Positions 51,650-61,700 of a stretch of DNA of 64,000 nucleotides are shown here, one piece after another. The translations under genes and the position numbers were made by a program. Position 1 is the stretch's first letter, and the number at the start of each line of letters is the position of its first letter. The stretch comes from Blastomyces gilchristii SLH14081 (taxonomy: Eukaryota > Ascomycota > Eurotiomycetes > Onygenales > Ajellomycetaceae), in contig NW_003101682.1 of assembly GCF_000003855.2 (NCBI RefSeq), positions 5,478,190-5,542,189 of the forward strand, in the 5' to 3' direction. The notes under the pieces were generated by a model, which had not been told where the DNA came from, did not search any database, and saw only the letters and a program-made list of their open reading frames with translations.

Positions 51650-52038
51650 NNNNNNNNNNNNNNNNNNNNNNNNNNNNNNNNNNNNNNNNNNNNNNNNNNN
51701 NNNNNNNNNNNNNNNNNNNNNNNNNNNNNNNNNNNNNNNNNNNNNNNNNNNNNNNNNNNNNNNNNNNNNNNNNNNNNNNNNNNNNNNNNNNNNNNNNNNN
51801 NNNNNNNNNNNNNNNNNNNNNNNNNNNNNNNNNNNNNNNNNNNNNNNNNNNNNNNNNNNNNNNNNNNNNNNNNNNNNNNNNNNNNNNNNNNNNNNNNNNN
51901 NNNNNNNNNNNNNNNNNNNNNNNNNNNNNNNNNNNNNNNNNNNNNNNNNNNNNNNNNNNNNNNNNNNNNNNNNNNNNNNNNNNNNNNNNNNNNNNNNNNN
52001 NNNNNNNNNNNNNNNNNNNNNNNNNNNNNNNNNNNNNN
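51650..52038. other. Assembly gap (389 N)
   Basis: Run of N inside the Copia element. A hidden coding part (integrase/RT) is likely. Any open frame spanning it is meaningless. Confidence 0.99.
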
Positions 52039-52835
52039 CACTGAAAAATCAGAATCAGTTATATCTGTGACACTCACTGATTATGTTATCAAACTCATTA
52101 ATTATGTCACTGAATCAGAATCTGACATTTATCTAATTAATAGTGAAGATGCTTCTGACATTGATAATCTGATTTCTACATGATTGCAGCTTATAAAATT
52201 GCTAACTACATACACTTTAAGTTCTGTTATAGATAACCTTCTGAAGTTCTATAAGAATGTTATATCTCAGCTAGAAGAGATAGAAGATTATTAAAAGAAG
52301 TTCATATAATACAAGATTATCAATCTGAAGAGATAGAATAGATGAAGTTTAATTCTGAGATCTGATGTTCTGAAGAATGAATTAATTACTTCAGATCATT
52401 GAGTGTTTCTTAAGAAAGATAGACCTGTAAATCTGAATGCTAATTCTAATGATGTTCTCAGAAAATCATATTGAATGATTTATAATAACTGACTTAAGAA
52501 GAATTCTAGAGAAGAGATCTATACTTCTGTTATCACTGATACTACTAATGATATTCTTTTTACAATAGTAGTACTACACAGTTGAATACTTTATTAAGTA
52601 AATATAGTGATGATATATCTGTATGAGTGTCATACTAAGAAGATCTATATAAGATAACTTACTGAATTTGAGACAGGTTCACTGAAAACACTTGTCTGTG
52701 TAATTAAGAATAGTTTATATAATCTGAACTCTGCAGTGAAGATCTGATATAATTACTTAATAGCTCTGTTAAGTAATCTTAAATTTACAGTCAGTGTCTA
52801 TGATCTGATACTCTAATATCATACATTCATACATC

Positions 52836-53340
52836 TAGACTGACCGTGTGACCGTGTCTGAAATCAGAATCAGAATATTTAATAGTCTCATTATCAATTA
52901 AACTGATCACATTACATAGTTTTAAGATTATATAGTAGTCTCACACTATCTTAGTGAGACTTACTATCTACTCTTATCATATTTTTCAAATAAGACCATG
53001 ATTTTAACTTCTCAATTTAAATTATTTTTATTACTTCAAATGACTTTAAATCTTATTTAAGTGTTATCAAAAAGTGTTACTTTTTAAAACATTAAAAATA
53101 GGCTAAAAAAACCTTAAAATGACTAAAAATAGTAACTTTATACTAAGAATGAGACTAAATGAGATTAAATAAAACCACTTTCTTATTATTTCTAAGTTAT
53201 GATCTCATTTTGAGATTTAATATATAGTCACTTTGCATGTTTTTTTAATAATTAGTCTTAGTAAGATTCATGTCAAGAAATGTATGAGATCAGATTAAAT
53301 GAAATTAAATATGAAATTCATGATTTCAGCAGTCAGTCTA
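52836..53340 (+). mobile_element. hAT-type MITE, copy 5 (505 bp)
   Basis: Flanks are CATACATC at 52828-52835 and CAGACATC at 53341-53348 (7 of 8 match). It is the most mutated of the copies: CCAGTCTA survives only as TCAGTCTA. Confidence 0.87.
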
Positions 53341-54179
53341 CAGACATCATCTGTATATAATAATCTATATTAACAATCTTAACATTGTATCTGAAGTTTC
53401 TGAGAATGCTGATTGACTAGTAAGTATACTCAGTGAGAAATTGAAAGTTAAGAACTTATATCAATTGAATAAGTATTTAAGTATGAAAGTCAATTATTCT
53501 GATAAAGAAATTGATTTGATATATTATCAATATATTAAATGTCTTATTGAAGATTTCTACCTTGATAATACAGTTATTATTAAAACACTGATGAAGAATG
53601 AATTTCATATTGATGATTTCTCAATATCTGAGAAAGAGGCTGATTTCACAATTTAGTAATATCAATATGATGTGAGCTACTTGTAATATCTTACAGTTAA
53701 AATATATTCTAATATCACTCACACTGTCTTACTACTCACTTAACATAACATTGATTTAACATCTCAATATTGAAAGACTCTGTTATATGTTATACATTAT
53801 TTGAAAGAAATAATGAATTTGAGTATTTTCTGTAGATGTAATCTGTATAAGAGATCTGTTCTTATCAATTCTTCTGTTCTCTTTGATTTCTCTGATGATT
53901 TCTACTTATTCTTCAGCTACTCAGATTCTAATTAAGTAGGTCTCTTGAATAATGATAGAAAGTTGATATTCAGCTATATTTTTAAGCTTGCAGACAGCCT
54001 GATTTCATAGCATTCAGTGAAGCAATCTTGTGTATCTCTAAGTTTCAATGAGACTCAATATATGACTCTTAGTAAGATAGTTCACAAAGCAATATAGATC
54101 TGAAATCTCATGATTGAGCTTGACTTCATTATTACATCTTCAATACAGCTTTTCATTAATAATAAGAATGCTATAGATC

Positions 54180-54683
54180 TAGACTGGCCGCTGAAATCAT
54201 GAATTTCATATTTAATCTCATTTGATCTGATTTCATACATGTCTTGGTGTGAATCCGCTGGGACTAATTATTAAAAAAACATGCAAAGTGACTATATATC
54301 AGATCTCAAAAGGAAATTATAACCTAGAAAAAATAAAAAAGTGATCTCATTTAATCTCATTTAGTTTCATTCTTGACATAAAGTTACTATTTTTAGATAT
54401 TTAAGGTTTTTTTTAGACTCTTTTTAATTTTTTAAAAAGTAACACTTTTTGATAACACTTAAATAAGATTTAAAGTCATTTAAAGTAATAAAAATAATTT
54501 AAATTGAGAAGTGAAAATCATGATCTTATTTGAAAAATATAATAAGAGTAGACAGTAAATCTCACTGAGACAGTATAAGACTACTATTTAATGTTAAAAT
54601 CATGTAATGAGATCAGTTAAATTGATAACAAGATTATTAAATATTCTAGTTCTGATATCAGACACAGTTACACGGTCAGTCTA
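54180..54683 (-). mobile_element. hAT-type MITE, copy 6 (504 bp)
   Basis: Perfect duplication TATAGATC at 54172-54179 and 54684-54691. It splits the Copia RNase H; the Copia frame continues with the same residues on the other side. Confidence 0.92.
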
Positions 54684-54989
54684 TATAGATCTTACAAAGA
54701 TAGCAGTCATTACAGTCTGAAGTAAGTATATGAACACATATTTTCATTTTTCATATTAACAGTTGAATCAGAGAATCATTAATTTAAAATATATTCTCAC
54801 TACTTAGATAATAATGAATGAACTCATTAAATCTTTAAACACTATGATATTTATGCAAATCATGATTTTGCTAGGTCTTACAGATGGAAAAGCCGGAAAT
54901 GCTTAATCTTATATTTGTATTTAATTTTAACAGACTATCTTGATGAATTAAGTGTTTTTGTATATAATTCTTATTATCTTGAAAGGAAG

Positions 54990-55099
54990 TGTTAATTGTT
55001 ACAGCTGTTGCGGTTAGCGATCTCACTAGATCACGTGACTCATCACTATATTATGCTCTTGTAGATAGATTTATTAATACAATCTTTAACTATTCTACA
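54990..55099 (+). repeat. Copia 3' LTR (110 bp)
   Basis: Starts TGTTAATTGTTACAGC and ends ACTATTCTACA. It is directly preceded by the polypurine tract at 54981-54989. Confidence 0.88.
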
Positions 55100-55104
55100 T
55101 CTTC

Positions 55105-55216
55105 TGTTAACTGTTACAGCTGTTGCGGCTAGTAATCTCTCTAAATTACATAACTCAACACTTATATTAAGCTCTTTATAGATAGATCTATTAATACAAT
55201 CTTTAACTATTCTGCA
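55105..55216 (+). repeat. Second Copia LTR, start of another Copia copy (112 bp)
   Basis: Starts TGTTAACTGTTACAGC and ends ATTCTGCA, five bases after the previous LTR. The bases that follow (GATTATAAG) resemble GGTTATAG after the 5' LTR at 47822-47931, so this is likely the 5' LTR of an older Copia copy. Its internal part is recognisable only to about 55261. Confidence 0.72.
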
Positions 55217-55261
55217 GATTATAAGACTATTAAGTGTCAGTCTCACTATGATTAATATGTA

Positions 55262-55370
55262 TAGACTGACTGGCAGAATTATAAATTTCATATTTAGTCT
55301 TACTTAATCTGATTTTATATATTTCTTAATATAAGTCTCATTAGAACTGAGTATTAAAAAAATCTGAAAA
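55262..55370 (-). mobile_element. Fragment with a MITE-like terminal end
   Basis: TAGACTGACTGGCAGAATTATAAATTTCAT follows the inverted right end of the MITEs for about 100 bases and then diverges. It is either a divergent hAT-group element or a truncated copy. No partner end was found. Confidence 0.5.
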
Positions 55371-55654
55371 TAAATCATTTCTTTCAGAAATAATATGAAA
55401 AATAATTGAATTTAATTCAAGAACAGTAAAATGAGAGTAATTTCTCAGAATAAATAGTAAAAAATAATTATTCTTTTAAAATTGAAATAAGACTGAGATT
55501 GAAAATTAAATTTAGTCTTATTCAGTTTATTCAGTAACTACTTACATAATCAGAATTTAATAATAATTATTAATAATACTTATGAAATAACTAAATATAT
55601 TATTATATAAGTTTATTCTTTTCTTTCTTATAAAAACTACTAAACTGATTGTAT

Positions 55655-57545
55655 AACTGTGTCTGAAATTAGAATCAAACTTTATAGTTATTATATTATC
55701 TAAAAGTATTACTTCTAATTATAATTTATATTCATTACATTAATTTCAAATCGTATTATTTTAAATATTTAAGGTTTCAGATTTACTTTTCAAATAAAAA
55801 TCTAGTCTCAGATAAAGAATATGTTTAAGTTCTTAGTTATATTTTCATTCTAATCTCATTATTGAGAATGATATTAAATAAGACTATGAAGTTATTTCTC
55901 ACTTATATTATATTATAACATAGTACTCATTTGTTGAAAATTTAACAGAGAGTATTACTAGATATTATTACTTTTCTAAATACAGATTATAATTCATATA
56001 ATTTTAATTATAAAAAAAATAAAAAATACAAAAAAAAACAAAAAAACAAAAAATAAAATAAAAACAAGAAAAAATCACAATAGAAAAAAAAGAAAAAGAA
56101 AGAAAAAAAAAGAAAAAGAAAAGATTAAAAAATATTAAAAAAAATCAAGATCATAGAGCTGTAGTACTCTTAAAATACTCACTTCTCAGAGTTCTTATAA
56201 TATTTATTATCAATTATATATCTCTTATAGTGAGAATAACACAGCTGTGATAAGTTATTATCTTAATATTATTTAATAAATAATCAGTATATATCTGTAT
56301 AAATGTGAATAATTAGAAAATATACACTTAAAAAGTGTGACCAGAGTAAACTCTGCCGTCACTTGAATAATATTAAGAACAGAATACTGAAATCAATGAT
56401 TTCTCTCATCAATTTCACAGATAAGATATGTAAAGATAATCTTGAAAAATATAAGATTTTCTAACTTCTAATAAAAATGAATCTTATAAAGAGACTCTAT
56501 TATCATAATATCAGAGACTGACTATTATTAAAAAGTGTTACTTTCATATAATATATATACACTTACTGCAGCAATTCATTCTCTGTATATATAACTGAGA
56601 GTTACAGCTTTTTCATGCTGTATAACTCTTCTTAGAATACTGTCACTAATTTGTAACTCACACAGTCTCTTAGTTTAGTATGTACTGTGTGTATACAGTT
56701 CTGCATGCTGAGTAGACTGACCGTGTGACCGTGTCTGAGACCAGAACCAGAATTTTTAATAGTTTTATTATCAATTTAACTGATCTCATTACACAGTTTT
56801 AACATTAGATAGTAGTCTTATACTGTCTCAGTGAGACTTAGTCTACTCTTATTACATTTTTCAAATGAGATCATAAGTTTTACTTCTCAATTTAAATTAT
56901 TTTTATTGCTTTAAATGACTTTAAATCTCATTTAAGTATTATCAAAAAGTGTTACTTTTTAAAAAATTAAAAATAGTTTAAAAAAAACCTTAAAATGTCT
57001 AAAAATAGTAACTTTATACTAAGAATGAGACTAAATGAAATCAAATGAGATCACTTTGTCATTTTTTTCAAGTCATGGTTTCATTTTGAGATTTGATATA
57101 TAGTCACTTTGCATGTTTTTTTAATGACTAGTCTCAGCGGGATTCACGTTAAGAAATGTATGAGATCAGTTCAAATGAAACCAAACGTGAAATTCATGAT
57201 TCTGGCGGCCACTTTAATACTGAGACTGTGTTAATCATTATAGTCTGATATAATACTTACTTTTCACAGATTATGTTTTGTTTGAGAGAGAGAGAAGACA
57301 CGGCTACTATTGTATTAAGAAAGAGATGAGTAATTAATATTATAGAAGATAATTTAATTTCTTCTGTATTTAAAATTTAATGAGTCTATACTCTTTAATT
57401 TAAGAGTTTCTGAAAGTGTTTTAATAGTTTTCATATCAGCTTGAAATTAGTGATGAATTGAAGAAGAGAAAAGAGAGAAGAAAGAAATAAGAATAACTTA
57501 TCTTTATAATATAAAAACAGAGAATTACTGCAATTATTTTCTCTA
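55655..57545 (+). mobile_element. hAT-like element, right copy of the inverted pair, with nested MITE
   Basis: Starts with a mutated MITE-type terminus (TAAACTGATTGTATAACTGTGTCTG) and follows the reverse complement of 4632-5995 over its whole length once the MITE at 56713-57216 is removed. It includes an A-rich run near 56010-56140, the counterpart of the T-rich run at 5510-5610. No coding frame is seen. The element probably continues into 57546-58737, beyond what the left copy shows. Confidence 0.6.
56713..57216 (+). mobile_element. hAT-type MITE, copy 7 (504 bp)
   Basis: Flanks are ATGCTGAG at 56705-56712 and ATACTGAG at 57217-57224, one transition apart. The right terminus is altered (GGCCACTTTA for GGCCAGTCTA). 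The matching place in the left hAT-like copy (about 4945-4965) is empty. Confidence 0.87.
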
Positions 57546-57776
57546 GTAAAAAAGATCTGTTTTCTACATGTATCTCTGATATAGATTATATAATAACTGT
57601 ATACAAAGAATACTAATCGTACATATATTAAATGAAGATAATATTGCTATATAACATTGTGGCTATTTTCATACATCTCTGAAAGCTGTCAATATTTTCT
57701 TTAAGTCTCTTTATATTTGATAAGTTAATAATATATTTCAATACACTCTCTCTTTCATTATCATCATCATCATCAC

Positions 57777-57857
<81 letters not shown>

Positions 57858-58737
57858 TATCTCTATTACTATTACTATTATCATTATCATTATTATTATA
57901 GTATTACTGACTGCCTCTTATACCTTCACTCTCTCTTAACACTTATTAAAATCAATTATGTCATTTCTTTTCAAATATTCTATGATTCTGCAGACTATCA
58001 AGGCGCATGAGTACTGCTACAAATTGAAGAGAGAGAAGAAGAAGATGTTTAAGTGAGAGGAGACAGATTATAAGATATATTATAATATCTTAAAGAGACT
58101 CTGTAAGAAAGTAGAATAATAACAATTTTAAGTAACACTTCTAATTAATTTAGACTGAACTAAGTATAGAAATAATACAGATAACACTGCATGTAAGAGA
58201 TTGAAAAAAAAGATAGTGAAGAGTTTTATACAGTAGTAGTAAGATCAGAAGAAGTTCTGAGCACAATTTAAGATCAAGATAAAGAGAGAAAGAAAGAAGA
58301 AGAGTATTACTACAAATAAGTAGTAATAGAAGAAGATTAAGAAGATGTTAAAGCAGAAGATAAAGAAGTTAAAACTAATAAGTTTTTTATTAAAAGATAA
58401 TAAATTTTAATAATACTTCTGTTCTCTAATTAACTAGTAGAAGCTGACAGAGAAGAAGAAAATTAAGATCTTATTCAGATCTTGAATATACTTCATAATT
58501 TAAAATATTGAGAAGATAGCTCTGCTCTCTGAGCATGTTAATCTACTTACTACTGAGATGAAACTCAAGATAGTAGATCAGAAAATGCGAGATTTTGAGA
58601 CATAGATTAATCTGACTGAAGAGAAGCAGTAGAAACTCTTCTCTGAGAAGATAATAAAGAGAGATTTTAAGATGATTATCATCTCAGATAAGAAGAAGAA
58701 GAAGAAAAATGAGAATAAAAGGTGAATTATGAAGAAT
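57546..58737. other. Purine-rich, unclassified stretch before Gypsy B
   Basis: AT-rich with many AGAAG words on the plus strand, so frames would be Lys/Glu-rich. All are broken and I cannot identify a family. It may be the interior of the hAT-like element that starts at 55655. A TTA microsatellite lies at 57757-57900. Confidence 0.4.
57757..57900. repeat. TTA/ATT microsatellite
   Basis: A short ATC run is followed by about 25 uninterrupted TTA units (57779-57853) and imperfect units to 57900. Confidence 0.95.
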
Positions 58738-61700
58738 TGTAAGAAATCCCGCTTCTCGCGGATTCTTTACCTCTATTTCTATCTCTCGCGTAATCAATAG
58801 AGTTAGCAGCCCTTGGCTACACACAACTATATAGACTGAAGTTCACAGCTACTATTTATAGCTCAGCTTGAATGCTATTATATATTAATCTCTACATTTT
58901 ATCTTTCTATCATGAATACTTCTAGTAGTTAATAGTATATATCACACTAAGCTGCAAATATCTGAATAATTGTCTGTGAGTACTTATTCTTATATTTCAA
59001 GCTCTATCAGTCAGTAATCACTTATTATAACTAAAAGAACTAGAAACTTATATACTTTAACTTCTGTGAACTCTACTGCAGACACTTAAAAGCAGTTATC
59101 TGAATTATGAATAATCTCTGTAAAAGAAGTCTTAGAGAACTTATTAATTACTTATAGAATATTATTCTCTATATCTGTAACAGAGAAACTCTTTAAACTC
59201 ATAAATAAATTAATCTTAGTAAAGAATATTCTTAAGTATTTTCTATAAGACTAAGCTATTTTTCTATAAGAAATACTTACTATTTGTAAACACTCTTAAA
59301 CTGAGTCTCTAGATATAATCTTCAGAGATATTTATAAACTGAAAAGAAACTTTCTTAAGCTATGATTACTTAAGATTAACTACTGAATTATAATTTCTAA
59401 AAGCTTTTACAAGTTTATTTTTAAAATTGACTCATAAGTCTGACTGTGTGATATAAAAGATGAAGAAGCTATTATCTATATAATGACAGATCTTTACTAT
59501 AATAAAGTCAAGAACTGACTGAATTATTTAGAGAAAAATTATAAGAGATTCTACTAATCTGTTCTCAAGATCTATTTAAAGAATAAGTTAAGAGACTTTA
59601 TAAGTTAAACAGAGAATATCTGAGCTGCAATCACTAATATTAGAAAAAGAGATAAGAAATCTGATAAAGACTACTCACAGTACTTTATAAAATTATAATA
59701 TGAATTGAGATCTGTGAAAACAGAGCTCTGAAATAAGATCTGAATAATGATATTTATAAAGAAACTGAATAAAGATATATAGAATAAGCTTATTAAGTAA
59801 GACTTTAAGTTCTTAACTATGAAGAAACTGATAACTCTTATTTATTACTTATAGATCACTGTAAGAGTTATAGATCTGTGAAGAGTGAATCACTGATTAA
59901 TTCTATAAGAATTAGAATAACAGAGAACAGATTTACTAAAGAAAAATAATAAAATACAGAGAGATTCATATCTGACTGTAAAGTAGAGAGAGAGAGCTTT
60001 ATAAGCTTTTATAAATAGAGTATATAATAGAGAGATTAAGAAAAAGAGTCTCTGCTTTATCTATTCTAAACTGGAATATCTTTGTATAAACTGTTTAAAC
60101 AAATTAAAATAAAAATTTAAAGAGTTATAAACAGAGTCAGTAACAGTCTTCTTAAGAATCTTAAAGCTAACATCTGAATCTGTTACTTCTTTAATAAAAA
60201 TACATGCTTATAGAGAGAGATTATACTGTAGTACTATTATCTTATCAGTATAAAAAGTATTAATAAACTCAGAATCTTAGATTACTGTAGTATCTCTAAA
60301 GCTTACAGAGTAAATAAGCTGAATAATAAAAACTGAGAATCTGCTCTTATAATAAGCAGAGTATAAAAACTCAGATCTGAGAGCTGAGAGACTTGTAAGA
60401 GTTATCTTTGAATTATAAAATCTCTCTAAAATCTGAAGAAAATTTATAAAAACTGTCATTATTACAGATATCACAGATGATATATACTTAAGACTTATAT
60501 AACTTTAAAAACATAATTTATATATAACTATTTATAAGTCAGGTTAATACTTCTGATCAGTGTTAATAGACTTACTTACAGAGATAGAATCAGTTGATAC
60601 TGCAGAGTTAATTAAAGAAGATAAGCTTATCTATATAATAACTTTATAAATGTCTGAGAACTTTGCAGTTATGAAAACTGAGCTTCAGATATCAGAGAAA
60701 TATCAAGATCTTATAGAGATATTCAGTTCAGCTAAGACAGCTAAGCTTTTATCTCACTATAAGAAGAATCTGATAATAGATTTAATAGAAGAATAGAAAC
60801 TCTTCTAAGAATTAATCTATAAGCTCTCTTATCATAAGACAGAGATCTTACAGACTTATGTAAAGAAGAATCTGAAGAATGACTTTATCTGATTTTTATA
60901 AATCTCTGCAGAAGTCTCTGTAATATTTATAAAGAAGAAGAATAAAGATCTTAGATTATATATAAACTATTATAATCTGAACTTCAAGTCTATAAAGAGT
61001 TACTATTCTCTATCTCTGATTAAGAATGTAATCAACTGTCTTATAAGAGCTGTTATATTCATATAACTAAATGTGTTTAACATATATACACAGCTATGAA
61101 TACAGTCTGGAAATGAATAAAAGACTGTCTTTAGAATTACACTGAAATTATTTGAATATCTAGTAATGTCTTTTAAATTTGACTAATATCTCTGTAATAT
61201 TTCAGTCTTTTATCAATAAAACACTTCATATATATCTGAATATCTTTGTAATAATATATCTGAATAATATAATAATATACTTTACAAGGAAGAAAGAATA
61301 TACTAAGTATATATGAACTGTATTAAAGATCTTAGATAAGATAGAACTGTATATTAAGCTTATAAAGTATAACTTCAGTACTTATCAGATTAATTTTCTA
61401 GAATATGTAATTACTGCAGATGATATTTAGATGAAATCTTCATAGATTAAAACTATTCTATTATAACTGAAGTTAACTAGTATTTATAAGATTCAGATCT
61501 TTCTAAGCTTTATGAATTTCTATAGATGATTTATCTTTATATTTATAAGAATCTTCTTGACTCTTACAGACATGCTGAAGAGTGAAAATAAGAAGAAGTT
61601 ATCTTATAAATAAAGAATGAAAAGATTATTAAGAAGAGAGAATTATAAAAACTTTCTTACTTTAGAAGCTTATAGAGTCTTTATAAGATTAAAATAGATA

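Larger units (their letters stand above)
47822..55099 (+). mobile_element. Complete but dead Ty1/Copia retrotransposon with four nested MITEs
   Basis: Two 110-bp LTRs (47822-47931 and 54990-55099) flank about 7.06 kb. Target duplications are CCTTC at 47817-47821 and TCTTC at 55100-55104, one transition apart. Removing the four MITEs and their duplications leaves about 5.2 kb, normal for Copia. A degraded CCHC knuckle (spacing kept, HT..RCFILHS) lies near 50330-50375. RNase H is readable at about 53790-54180 (YSDS near Asp-Trp position, DRKLIFSYIFKLA, ISxHSVKQSCVSLS, ETQYMTLS), is cut by MITE copy 6, and resumes after it. The polyprotein ends LTDGKAGNA with a stop at 54904-54906. A polypurine tract, GAAAGGAAG, sits directly before the 3' LTR. 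A GGTTATAG sequence directly after the 5' LTR is a primer-site candidate. Many stops make it inactive. The assembly gap 51650-52038 lies within. Confidence 0.88.

Noticed and set aside
51637..52077. Open frames running through the N runs at 51650-52038 and 62136-62235.
   Set aside because: They are open only because N codons are not stops.
8746..57224. Regularly recurring 500-bp repeats might be read as an array.
   Set aside because: They are dispersed, in both orientations, with individual target duplications; this is a eukaryotic genome and no CRISPR structure exists.
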